Below the pieces are notes generated by a model that made no database searches, was not told where the DNA came from, and saw nothing but the letters and a program-made list of their open reading frames with translations. 39,500 nt of DNA. Source: an uncultured Eubacterium sp. GTDB taxonomy: Bacteria; Bacillota; Clostridia; Lachnospirales; Lachnospiraceae. The DNA lies in contig CAKREL010000009.1 of NCBI GenBank assembly GCA_934317205.1, positions 1 to 39,500 of the forward strand. The letters are read 5' to 3'. Position numbers and translations under genes: made by a program. The stretch's first letter is position 1. Every line of letters starts with the position of its first letter. Of this stretch, positions 18,127 to 26,106 are shown piece after piece.

Positions 18127-19641
18127 TTATCTGTGCAAAGCATCATATTCAGACAGATATTTTTTTGTATATTCCACATCAGATGGACAATCGAGATATT
18201 CACTACCATATTTCTGACGGGTTTCATTTCCTTTTCCGGTGATAAGTAAAATGTTTTTTCCATCCGCTTCCATGATTGCTTTGTGAATTGCTTCTCCGCG
18301 ATCTTCAATCATTTCATATGGACAATGCTGGGCTTCTACATATTGTGCGATTTCTTTAGAAATTTGTTCTACTGGTTCTGCTCCCGGATCTTCCGCTACC
18401 AGATATACTTTTTTAGAATACATACCGGCGATGGTTCCGAGGTCACGACGTCGTATTACAGCTTTTTTACCTGGGCAGCCGAAAATAGAAATAATGTCAT
18501 AATCTGGGTATTCTTTTCTGGTAGAAGAGAAGAGTTTGTCAAAACTCAGCTTGTTATGTGCATAATCAACAACAGCGATAACATTTTTGTCTGCAGACAT
18601 ATAAGTTTCCATTCTTCCTGAAGAACGAGCACGGTACAGACCAGATTTCATAAATGATACAGGGATGTCAAATACGTAAGCAGCAGCGATTGCAGCTAGT
18701 GCATTTTCAACATTGAACAGTCCTGGCATTGTCAGTGCAAATTCTTCATCAAAGCGGTCACATTTTACACGGAAATGAATTTCGTGGTTAACTTTTTCAA
18801 TATCATAACCATAGATATCGCTGCCTTCTTTGGTGCCAAATGTAATCACATTTGGAGCAGCTTTTGCAGCTTCGGCAACACGATCAAAGTAGTCAGAGTT
18901 TGTGTTGATCAGTGCATTTTTAGTCTGAGAGAACATTTTTAATTTAGAAGAGAAGTAATCTTCAAAATCAGGGTGTTCGATTGGACTAATATGATCTTCA
19001 GAAATATTCAGAAAGATTGCGGCATCAAACGTGATCATATCCACACGATTATATTTTAAAGCCTGGCTAGATACTTCCATTTCCAAAAATTCAATATTGG
19101 AATCTACAGCATTGCGGAAATGCTGCATCAGTTCAATATTTTCTGGTGTGGTGATATGGGATTCCACTTTTGTTACGCCATCATACATATCGATAGAAGA
19201 GATAATAGCACTTTCTTTTTTCTTAAGGTTCATTAAATAATCATCGATGATTGCCTTTACATAATAGGCGGTGGTAGATTTTCCTTTGGTTCCACCGACA
19301 CCAATCAGATTCAGTCCTTTAGATGGATCATTATAAAAGAGTTTACCAAGATATGGCATTGCTTTCCTTATATCAGAAACTAAAATGTATGGAATCTCTG
19401 TATTCAGATCAAATTTTTGCTGACTGACGTACAGGGTAGCACCGTGTGCTACAGCATCAACCAGATATTCTGGGCGGAAAGCAGCTCCTTTACAGACAAA
19501 TAAAGTGTCCTGTGCAGCTTCTTTGGAATTGTATGTTAATCCCCGAACGGAATCAGCGGCATGACTGTACAGATTACTGTCAGTTACGAGACCAGCTTCT
19601 GTCAGGGCATTGAGATAATCTTGCTGTGTATAGTAATTCAT
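18127..19641 (-). CDS. MurE-like UDP-MurNAc-peptide synthetase, L-lysine-type pattern
   Basis: Mur ligase of 504 residues. P-loop GGTKGKSTT (about 116-124), TTPENIELMQ, MEVSSQAL, and FEDYFSSKLKMF with the lysine that is carbamylated in the family. The DAP-selecting DNPR motif of meso-DAP MurE enzymes is replaced by EDPGAEP (about 416-422). VDYAHNKLSF replaces the usual DYAHTPD. Together with the KGAAFRPEYL and ISPIEHPDFEDYF stretches this recalls the streptococcal lysine-adding MurE rather than the DAP type. The likely reaction is ATP-dependent addition of a diamino acid, perhaps L-Lys, to UDP-MurNAc-L-Ala-D-Glu; the amino acid is inferred. It starts 18 nt after the ATP-grasp gene and has AAAGGGGA before its ATG. 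Confidence 0.82.
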   Translation of the reverse strand: MNYYTQQDYLNALTEAGLVTDSNLYSHAADSVRGLTYNSKEAAQDTLFVCKGAAFRPEYLVDAVAHGATLYVSQQKFDLNTEIPYILVSDIRKAMPYLGKLFYNDPSKGLNLIGVGGTKGKSTTAYYVKAIIDDYLMNLKKKESAIISSIDMYDGVTKVESHITTPENIELMQHFRNAVDSNIEFLEMEVSSQALKYNRVDMITFDAAIFLNISEDHISPIEHPDFEDYFSSKLKMFSQTKNALINTNSDYFDRVAEAAKAAPNVITFGTKEGSDIYGYDIEKVNHEIHFRVKCDRFDEEFALTMPGLFNVENALAAIAAAYVFDIPVSFMKSGLYRARSSGRMETYMSADKNVIAVVDYAHNKLSFDKLFSSTRKEYPDYDIISIFGCPGKKAVIRRRDLGTIAGMYSKKVYLVAEDPGAEPVEQISKEIAQYVEAQHCPYEMIEDRGEAIHKAIMEADGKNILLITGKGNETRQKYGSEYLDCPSDVEYTKKYLSEYDALHR

Positions 19642-19659
19642 AAGTATTCCCCTTTGGTT

Positions 19660-20871
19660 TTAATGATAGTAAGTTTTAAATTTGCGGAAGTGGCTGAAAT
19701 GATTCTTGATCATGCGCAGCCATCTGTTAAAGTTGAAATCGCCTTTCATAAATACCGGGTTCACTACTTTTCCTTCACGGATCAGGCGGTTTAATTTTTC
19801 TTTGTTTTCCGGCTGGTGAACATATTTGCGTGCCACTGCTTTTGGAACAACCATCCAGAGATGTTCCTCTTTTGCAATTTTAAAAGGAATGTCTTTGTTG
19901 TATACAAATTCTTCTACAAAATAGCGTGCAACATTGAAACCAGATCCTGTTACGTAGTAGTTGGAACGTCCCTGGCGTGTGTTGATCTCAAAGAATTTGT
20001 AACGGTTGTCGCGGACATCGTATTTAATATCGAAGTTGGAAAATCCAACATAACCAATAGTTTCTAACAAATCTTTGACTTTTGCCATCAGTTCTTCCTG
20101 CGGCTCTGTAATGATAACAGCATGATTACCGGAACCGTGCGGGGTATGTTCCTCCAGAAGAACATGTCCGAGACACATCATTTTTACTTTTTTGTCTTTC
20201 CCAGAGAAACAGGTCAGTACGCGCATGAATTCATCATTTCCGGGAATGGTATCCTGGATGATGAGAGAATCTGTATATCCGGCATCATAAATCTGACGGA
20301 TGGTATCTTTTAATTTCTTGTCATTATCAATTTTGTATACTTTTTCCTGTGTCGGAAATTCATGCTCCCAGTACATGACAGAATTAGACGGTTTCAGGAT
20401 GACAGGGAAAGAGAAAGGTAACTCAAAATCCAGGTCCATGCCATGACGGAAAATAAGGGTATCCGGGAAATCAATACCGTGCTCACGGCAGAGACGGTAG
20501 AACAGCTCTTTCTGCTGTAGTCTGTCCATCAGTTCAAAATCGATATATGGAGCAATAACATTTTCTGGCATCTCATCTTTGTGACGGCTGCAAAGCGCTA
20601 CGTAAGAATCGCCGCAACCGATGGTGAGAACAGTCTTGTCTGCATGAGCAGTGGCAAAATCGCGGACAGTTTGCATAAATACTTCGTCTGTATCAATTTT
20701 TAAATTTGCATGGTACTCAATGATATTGCTGTTATAACTTGGGCCACTAGGAAACTTTCCAAATACATATGTTTTTACCTGGTATTCTTCATAAAATGCA
20801 CGTGCAACACTGTATGTATTGATGTCGCCGCCAAACAGCATTGGTATGAATGGCTGGTTTTTAAATTCCAT
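19660..20871 (-). CDS. ATP-grasp ligase resembling D-aspartate ligase (Asl)
   Basis: 403-residue soluble ATP-grasp enzyme. The N-terminus FIPMLFGGDINTYSVARAF, the lysine in FPVILKPSNSVMYW, the metal/nucleotide stretch FFEINTRQGRSNYYVT and KMMCLGHVLLEEHTP follow the pattern I recall for Enterococcus faecium Asl(fm). That enzyme activates D-Asp and adds it to the epsilon-amino group of L-Lys in peptidoglycan precursors. The match is by recognition, not alignment. The context agrees: a MurE-like ligase follows in the same operon and an Asp/Glu racemase is divergent. A TGGAGGA site precedes the ATG. Alternative: another carboxylate-amine ligase of the wall or cytoplasm. Confidence 0.8.
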   Translation of the reverse strand: MEFKNQPFIPMLFGGDINTYSVARAFYEEYQVKTYVFGKFPSGPSYNSNIIEYHANLKIDTDEVFMQTVRDFATAHADKTVLTIGCGDSYVALCSRHKDEMPENVIAPYIDFELMDRLQQKELFYRLCREHGIDFPDTLIFRHGMDLDFELPFSFPVILKPSNSVMYWEHEFPTQEKVYKIDNDKKLKDTIRQIYDAGYTDSLIIQDTIPGNDEFMRVLTCFSGKDKKVKMMCLGHVLLEEHTPHGSGNHAVIITEPQEELMAKVKDLLETIGYVGFSNFDIKYDVRDNRYKFFEINTRQGRSNYYVTGSGFNVARYFVEEFVYNKDIPFKIAKEEHLWMVVPKAVARKYVHQPENKEKLNRLIREGKVVNPVFMKGDFNFNRWLRMIKNHFSHFRKFKTYYH

Positions 20872-20914
20872 ATCTATAATCCTCCACTTATTTCTAACGT
20901 GATTCCTGAACTAT

Positions 20915-20941
20915 TTTATACCAGATGTGGCATTTATACAA
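20915..20941 (-). promoter_or_regulatory. Possible promoter of the ATP-grasp/MurE operon
   Basis: On the minus strand: TTGTAT (complement of 20936-20941), a short 15-nt spacer and extended -10 TGGTATAAA (-10 hexamer at 20915-20920). The spacing is below optimum, so this is tentative. Confidence 0.35.
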
Positions 20942-20968
20942 GTTTATTTCCGGGAAAAATGCATATGG

Positions 20969-20997
20969 TTGACATTGAAAAACAGATTTGATATAGT
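20969..20997 (+). promoter_or_regulatory. Promoter of the Asp/Glu racemase gene
   Basis: TTGACA (20969-20974), 17-nt spacer, TATAGT (20992-20997), in the divergent intergenic region. Confidence 0.75.
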
Positions 20998-21078
20998 CGG
21001 TAGCGAAAAAGTGTGTTATGATACATTTTTATTGTAAGAAATAATTACCTTTTATAGAGGAAAGGAAATCGTAAGCAT

Positions 21079-21783
21079 ATGGAAAAAAAGAAATTAGGGA
21101 TTTTAGGTGGAATGGGTTCAGAAGCCACAGTACTTTTTTATAAAAAAATCATTGATAACACATCAGTAAATAACGACCGTGAGCATTTAGATATTCTTGT
21201 TTATAACCATGCATCAATTCCGGATAGAACCGAATGTATTTTATGTGGAAAGCAGGATTATCTCTGGAATATTATAGCAGAAGATATTCGCAGTATGGAG
21301 AAATTTGGCTGTGAGTATTTTTCAATTCCTTGTAATACCTGCCATTATTTTGCAGATCGTCTACAGGAACTGACGAATGGAAAATTCATTAACATGATTG
21401 AGGAAACTGCACGTTATGCATTTGAACGTGGAAGAAAAAAAGTTGGCGTTATGGCGACAGATGGTACTGTCCGCGGCGGTATGTATAAAAAGGCACTGGA
21501 AAAGTACGGTATTGAAGTAGTATATCCATCGGAGGAACGTCAAAAAGATGTTATGTCCTTGATTTATGAGCAGATTAAACGCGGAGAAAAAGGCGACCGG
21601 CATCAGTTTATGGAGGTTGTGCATGAGTTACGGGGACAAGGCTGCGATGCAGTGATCCTTGCATGTACAGAACTGTCGGTATTAAATGTTAATTATAGTC
21701 TGAATCCGGACTTTTACATTGATGCGATGAATGTAGTCGCAAAAGCTTGTATCGAAAAATGTGGCGGTATTTACTGTGAGTAA
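21079..21783 (+). CDS. Aspartate/glutamate racemase family protein
   Basis: 234-residue cofactor-independent racemase. Two thiols stand where the catalytic pair is expected: C85 in SIPCNTCHYF and C196 in ILACTELSVL. The N-terminal LGILGGMGSEAT and the DREHLDILVYNHASIPDRT stretch are typical of the aspartate racemase branch, more than of MurI glutamate racemase. Both active cysteines are present, so it should be functional. It is transcribed away from the ATP-grasp/MurE operon and could supply D-Asp for it, as Rac(fm) does next to Asl(fm) in E. faecium. Substrate (D-Asp or D-Glu) is inferred. Confidence 0.85.
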   Translation: MEKKKLGILGGMGSEATVLFYKKIIDNTSVNNDREHLDILVYNHASIPDRTECILCGKQDYLWNIIAEDIRSMEKFGCEYFSIPCNTCHYFADRLQELTNGKFINMIEETARYAFERGRKKVGVMATDGTVRGGMYKKALEKYGIEVVYPSEERQKDVMSLIYEQIKRGEKGDRHQFMEVVHELRGQGCDAVILACTELSVLNVNYSLNPDFYIDAMNVVAKACIEKCGGIYCE

Positions 21784-21810
21784 TTTTCGCTACCATAAAA
21801 TGTAAAGGTA

Positions 21811-21819
21811 TGGTATAAT
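21811..21819 (+). promoter_or_regulatory. Extended -10 promoter of the pyrH operon
   Basis: TGGTATAAT (21811-21819), an extended -10 without a good -35. It is placed relative to the following leader element as at 3084-3092. Confidence 0.6.
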
Positions 21820-21895
21820 GAAATCCAAATGAGTCAATGCAATAAAAATGATTGACAAAAAGCAATATTATTGCGTGGTGTGAACACGCAATAAT
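21820..21895 (+). repeat. Structured 5' leader element, family 1, copy 2 (pyrH)
   Basis: Related to 3093-3166. Stem 1 pairs GTCAAT (21833-21838) with ATTGAC (21851-21856). Stem 2 is a perfect 11-bp hairpin, ATTATTGCGTG (21867-21877) with CACGCAATAAT (21885-21895), loop of 7. No T run follows, so it is not a terminator. It lies in the predicted mRNA leader of pyrH. Confidence 0.6.
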
Positions 21896-21933
21896 GGAAG
21901 TAATGAAAAATAACAGGAAAGGACAGAATTCTT

Positions 21934-22629
21934 ATGAAAAGAGTTTTACTGAAACTGAGCGGAGAAGCATTGGCAGGAGATAAAAAATTTGGTTTTGATG
22001 AGGCAACTGTTACGGTTGTTGCAAATCAGGTAAAACAGCTTGTGGAGCAGGGCATTGAAGTCGGTATCGTAATTGGAGGAGGAAACTTCTGGAGAGGACG
22101 TACTAGCGAGACTATTGATCGTACAAAGGCAGATCAGATTGGTATGCTTGCAACCGTAATGAATTGCATTTATGTATCTGAGATTTTCCGTTCTGTAGGA
22201 ATGAAGACAAATGTACTGACACCTTTTGAGTGTGGTTCCTTTACAAAATTGTTTTCTAAAGACCGTGCAAACAAATATTTTGAAAAAGGAATGGTTGTAT
22301 TTTTTGCAGGTGGAACCGGTCATCCATACTTTTCTACAGATACAGCAACTGTTTTGCGTGCCATTGAAATTGAGGCAGATGTCATCCTGCTTGCAAAAGC
22401 AATTGACGGTGTATATGATAGCGATCCAAAGACAAATCCTGATGCGAAACGATATAATGAAGTAAGCATTCAGGAAGTTATCGACAAGCAGCTGGCTGTT
22501 GTTGATCTGACTGCATCCATCTTGAGCATGGAGAACAAAATGCCAATGTATGTATTCGGTTTAAATGAAGAGAACAGTATTGTGAAAGCAATCAGCGGTG
22601 ATTTTAACGGAACGAAAGTAACCGTATAA
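21934..22629 (+). CDS. pyrH: UMP kinase
   Basis: Hexameric bacterial UMP kinase of the amino-acid-kinase fold, making UDP for nucleotide, wall-precursor and RNA synthesis. LLKLSGEALAG at the N-terminus, GGGNFWRG, the MLATVMN segment and VVFFAGGTGHPYFSTDTATVLRA are all intact. Length 231 aa is usual. GGAAAGGA precedes the ATG. It is the first gene of the pyrH-frr-uppS-cdsA-dxr-rseP-ispG-polC run, and frr follows after 57 nt, the order conserved across bacteria. Confidence 0.97.
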   Translation: MKRVLLKLSGEALAGDKKFGFDEATVTVVANQVKQLVEQGIEVGIVIGGGNFWRGRTSETIDRTKADQIGMLATVMNCIYVSEIFRSVGMKTNVLTPFECGSFTKLFSKDRANKYFEKGMVVFFAGGTGHPYFSTDTATVLRAIEIEADVILLAKAIDGVYDSDPKTNPDAKRYNEVSIQEVIDKQLAVVDLTASILSMENKMPMYVFGLNEENSIVKAISGDFNGTKVTV

Positions 22630-22686
22630 TCTATATAAGATATTCAATATCAGAAGGTAAAAAGAAAATATTTGGAGGATTAAAAT

Positions 22687-23244
22687 ATGGCAAATGAGAC
22701 AATCAAACCTTATGAGACAAAGATGCAGAAATCTTACAACAACTTACTGGAGGAGTACACATCTATCCGTGCAGGCCGTGCAAACCCACATGTACTGGAT
22801 CAGATTCGTGTAGATTACTATGGTTCACCGACTGCAATACAGCAGGTTGCAAATGTATCTGTTCCAGAAGCACGTATGATCATGATTCAGCCTTGGGAAG
22901 CATCCATGGTAAAAGCTATCGAGAAAGCAATCATGACATCTGATCTTGGAATCAATCCGACAAACGATGGAAAATGTATCCGTTTGGTATTCCCGGAACT
23001 GACAGAAGAGAGACGAAAAGATCTTGCCAAAGATGTGAAGAAAAAAGGCGAGGCTGCTAAAGTTGCTGTTCGTAACATCCGTCGTGATGCAAACGATGCA
23101 TTAAAGAAAATGGGAAAAGCTGGCGATGTGTCTGAGGATGAGATTAAAGATCTGGAAACTCAGGTTCAGAAACTGACAGACAAATATATTGCTGATGTTG
23201 ACGCTGCAGTTGCAGAGAAAACAAAAGAGATCATGACAGTATAA
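22687..23244 (+). CDS. frr: Ribosome recycling factor
   Basis: 185-residue L-shaped protein that splits post-termination ribosomes together with EF-G. Diagnostic stretches are SIRAGRANPHVLD, the VPEARMIMIQPWE hinge, IRLVFPELTEERRKDLAK and VRNIRRDAND. Length is exactly that of the family. TTGGAGGA precedes the ATG. Confidence 0.97.
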   Translation: MANETIKPYETKMQKSYNNLLEEYTSIRAGRANPHVLDQIRVDYYGSPTAIQQVANVSVPEARMIMIQPWEASMVKAIEKAIMTSDLGINPTNDGKCIRLVFPELTEERRKDLAKDVKKKGEAAKVAVRNIRRDANDALKKMGKAGDVSEDEIKDLETQVQKLTDKYIADVDAAVAEKTKEIMTV

Positions 23245-23270
23245 TAGTTTTGCAAAAGCAAGAGAAATGG

Positions 23271-23296
23271 GGACATGGCGCATGCTATGTCCTTTT
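23271..23296 (+). other. Hairpin with short T tail between frr and uppS
   Basis: GGACATGGC (23271-23279) pairs with GCTATGTCC (23284-23292, one G-U pair), loop GCAT, followed by TTTT then C. It ends 5 nt before the uppS ribosome binding site. The T tail is short, so it may be a weak terminator, a processing site or an mRNA-stability hairpin that lowers read-through into uppS. Confidence 0.5.
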
Positions 23297-23313
23297 CTGA
23301 GAAAGGGGATAGT

Positions 23314-24033
23314 ATGGAGCTTTCACATTTAAAGATACCGACACATGTTTCTATTATCATGGATGGAAATGGACGTTGGGCAAAATCGAAGGGCATGCCA
23401 CGAACTTATGGACATTCGAAAGGTGCGGATGTGATCATGGATATTTGTGAGGATGCGGATGCACTTGGAATCAAATATTTAACGGTATATGCTTTTTCAA
23501 CAGAAAACTGGAGCCGTCCAGAGGCAGAAGTAAAGACGTTAATGTTTTTATTTCGCAAATATATTAAAATCTGTTATACAAAAGCAATGAAAAATAATAC
23601 CAGAGTGCGTGTGATCGGGGATAAGAGTGGTCTGGCAGAGGATTTGCAGAAGAGTATTGATGAACTGGAGACTGACACAGCAAAAAATACCGGTTTGCAG
23701 TTTCAGATTGCGATAAATTATGGTAGCAGGGATGAGATGTTGCGCGCCATGCGTCAGATGATGCAGGATTATAAAGAAGAAAAAATCATGATGGAGGAAG
23801 TGGATGAGGCACATTTTGCAGATTATCTGGATACAGCAGGGATCCCGGATCCGGATTTGATGATCCGAACAAGTGGAGAGCAGAGACTGTCCAATTATCT
23901 AATGTGGCAGCATGCATACAGTGAGTTCTATTTTACAGATACTCCATGGCCGGAATTCGATAAAGCGGAGCTGGTAAAAGCTATCGAGGCATATACAAGC
24001 CGTGACCGCCGTTATGGTAAGGTAAAGGCATAA
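23314..24033 (+). CDS. uppS: Isoprenyl transferase (undecaprenyl diphosphate synthase)
   Basis: Cis-prenyltransferase that extends farnesyl diphosphate with isopentenyl units to make the C55 lipid carrier of wall synthesis. The catalytic aspartate is in IIMDGNGRWAK. RTSGEQRLSNYLMWQ and SEFYFTDTPWPEF are the C-terminal signature. From ATG 23314 (MELSHLKIPTHVS) it has 239 aa. AAAGGGGA at 23302-23309 supports this start over the in-frame ATGs at 23275 and 23284. cdsA follows after 24 nt. Confidence 0.95.
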   Translation: MELSHLKIPTHVSIIMDGNGRWAKSKGMPRTYGHSKGADVIMDICEDADALGIKYLTVYAFSTENWSRPEAEVKTLMFLFRKYIKICYTKAMKNNTRVRVIGDKSGLAEDLQKSIDELETDTAKNTGLQFQIAINYGSRDEMLRAMRQMMQDYKEEKIMMEEVDEAHFADYLDTAGIPDPDLMIRTSGEQRLSNYLMWQHAYSEFYFTDTPWPEFDKAELVKAIEAYTSRDRRYGKVKA

Positions 24034-24057
24034 TTGATAAGAGAGAGGAAAAATAGT

Positions 24058-24870
24058 ATGTTTAAGACAAGATTGTTGAGCGGTGTCGTTCTGGTGCTGC
24101 TCGCATTGTTATTTATTATACATGGTGGATATTTGCTTTTGACAGTACTGGGAATTATTTCACTGATCGGGCTTTTTGAGTTGTACCGTGTATTTGGAAT
24201 GGAAAAAAGTGCACCAGGAATCGTGGGGTATGTAGCAGCAATCGTATATTATTTGCATGTTGCCTTTGGATTTATCCCGGATATTATGATGTTTGTAATG
24301 GCATTACTGATTGTATGTATGTGCGTATTTGTATTCAGTTATCCAAAATTTCATGCGAATCAGATCATTGCAGCGTTTTTTGGTGTTTTTTATGTGGCAG
24401 TGATGCTCTCCTGTATTTATGAAACACGTTCTTTGGAGGGTGGAAGATACCTGGTATGGCTCATCTTTTTGTGCTCCTGGGGCTGCGATACCTGTGCATA
24501 TTGCGTGGGAATGCTTTTTGGAAAACATAAGATGGCACCAGTGCTGAGCCCTAAAAAATCCGTAGAAGGTGCTGTTGGCGGTGTAGTGGGAGCAGCGTTA
24601 TTGACTATTATTTATGGATTCTTATTCCGTGGTTCTATGCATGTTGATGTGCCATATATTTTTATGATGGCGGGTATCTGTGCAGCAGGTGCACTGATCT
24701 CTATGGTTGGCGATCTGGCTGCTTCTGCAATTAAGCGTAATTTTGAAATAAAAGATTATGGAAAACTGATTCCGGGTCACGGTGGTATACTGGATCGTTT
24801 TGACAGCGTGATTTTTACTGCACCGATTATTTTTTATATGACTGGAAATTTGTTACAGCTTGCGATTTAA
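24058..24870 (+). CDS. cdsA: Phosphatidate cytidylyltransferase
   Basis: Membrane enzyme forming CDP-diacylglycerol, the branch point of phospholipid synthesis. The C-terminal CdsA signature is complete: SAIKRNFEIKDYGKLIPGHG followed by GILDRFDS. About seven hydrophobic segments precede and surround it. ATG 24058 (MFKTRLLSG) follows GAGAGAGGA; 270 aa is typical. Confidence 0.94.
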   Translation: MFKTRLLSGVVLVLLALLFIIHGGYLLLTVLGIISLIGLFELYRVFGMEKSAPGIVGYVAAIVYYLHVAFGFIPDIMMFVMALLIVCMCVFVFSYPKFHANQIIAAFFGVFYVAVMLSCIYETRSLEGGRYLVWLIFLCSWGCDTCAYCVGMLFGKHKMAPVLSPKKSVEGAVGGVVGAALLTIIYGFLFRGSMHVDVPYIFMMAGICAAGALISMVGDLAASAIKRNFEIKDYGKLIPGHGGILDRFDSVIFTAPIIFYMTGNLLQLAI

Positions 24871-24886
24871 TCAAATTAAGAAAGTT

Positions 24887-24926
24887 ATGAGCAAGTAGCG
24901 TGAGCGGATTGCGAATGTCCGCTTTA
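24887..24926 (+). repeat. 40-nt intergenic repeat, family 2, copy 1 (upstream of dxr)
   Basis: 38 of 40 bases match 33976-34015; the two differences are adjacent. It contains overlapping potential stems: GCAA (24891-24894) with TTGC (24909-24912), and AGCGGA with TCCGCT (arms within 24903-24923). It lies in the cdsA-dxr gap, about 20 nt before the dxr ribosome binding site. Confidence 0.75.
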
Positions 24927-24956
24927 CTATAAACTTTTATGGAAGAAGGAAAAATG

Positions 24957-26105
24957 ATGAAATATATAGCGATTCTGGGTTCCACCGGTTCCATTGGTAC
25001 TCAGACACTGGAAGTTGTGCGTGCACAACAGGATATAAAAGTGACCGCATTATCCGCGGGTGACAATATTGATCTGCTGGAACAGCAGATCCGTGAATTT
25101 AGGCCGATGCTGGCAGCAGTAAAGACAGAAGAAAAAGCAAAAGAACTGGCTCTTCGCATTCATGATCTGAACATTCCTGTATTGTCTGGTATGGATGGAC
25201 TGCTGGCGGTGGCCTGTGAGGAGAGGGCAGAAGTTCTGGTGACTGCGATTGTTGGGATGCTTGGCATTCGCCCGACCATTGCTGCTATTGAAGCAGGAAA
25301 AGACATTGCACTTGCAAATAAGGAAACGCTGGTAACAGCAGGACATATTATTATGCCTCTGGCAAAAAAATATGGTGTTCGTATTTTGCCGGTAGATAGT
25401 GAACACAGTGCAATCTTTCAGTCTCTGAATGGAGAAAAAGAGCATGGAAACAAGATTGATAAAATTCTACTGACTGCTTCCGGAGGTCCGTTTCGCGGAA
25501 TGACCAGAGAGCAGCTTTCCCAGGTGCGTCTGGAAGATGCACTGAAGCATCCAAACTGGGTCATGGGACGCAAAATAACCATTGATTCTGCAACTTTAGT
25601 AAACAAAGGATTGGAAGTAATGGAAGCAAAATGGCTGTTTGATGTGGATTTGGATCAGATTCAGGTTGTTGTACATCCGCAGAGTGTCATTCATTCTATG
25701 GTACAGTACGAAGATGGTGCAATTATTGCCCAGCTGGGCACACCGGACATGAAACTTCCGATTCAGTACGCACTATATTATCCAGAGCGAAGATTTTTGC
25801 GCGGTATGCGTCTCGATTTTTACAAGCTTGGCCAGATGACATTTGAAAAACCGGATATGGATACATTTGAAGGGCTGAAATTTGCTCTTGAAGCAATGCG
25901 TCACGGTGGAAATATCCCAACGGTATTTAATGCAGCAAATGAGAAGGCAGTAGCATTGTTTTTGGAGCGAAGAATTGCATTTCTTGATATTCCTGATATT
26001 ATCGCATCTGCAATGGAGGAAATTACATATATTGAAAATCCGTCTGTAGAAGAAATTCTGGCAACGGAAGCAGCAGTATATGAATGGATAGAAAGCAGGT
26101 GGTAG
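24957..26105 (+). CDS. dxr: 1-deoxy-D-xylulose 5-phosphate reductoisomerase
   Basis: Second step of the MEP isoprenoid pathway: NADPH-dependent rearrangement and reduction of DXP to MEP; the target of fosmidomycin. The N-terminal AILGSTGSIGTQTLEVV binds NADPH. ANKETLV, LPVDSEHSAIFQ and ASGGPFR are the metal/substrate segments, and HPNWVMGRKITIDSATLVNKG is conserved. AGAAGGA at 24944-24950 best fits ATG 24957 (382 aa); ATGs at 24939 and 24954 are in frame. The same operon carries uppS and ispG, so it groups much of isoprenoid carrier synthesis. rseP begins one base after the stop. Confidence 0.96.
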   Translation: MKYIAILGSTGSIGTQTLEVVRAQQDIKVTALSAGDNIDLLEQQIREFRPMLAAVKTEEKAKELALRIHDLNIPVLSGMDGLLAVACEERAEVLVTAIVGMLGIRPTIAAIEAGKDIALANKETLVTAGHIIMPLAKKYGVRILPVDSEHSAIFQSLNGEKEHGNKIDKILLTASGGPFRGMTREQLSQVRLEDALKHPNWVMGRKITIDSATLVNKGLEVMEAKWLFDVDLDQIQVVVHPQSVIHSMVQYEDGAIIAQLGTPDMKLPIQYALYYPERRFLRGMRLDFYKLGQMTFEKPDMDTFEGLKFALEAMRHGGNIPTVFNAANEKAVALFLERRIAFLDIPDIIASAMEEITYIENPSVEEILATEAAVYEWIESRW

Positions 26106-26106
26106 G

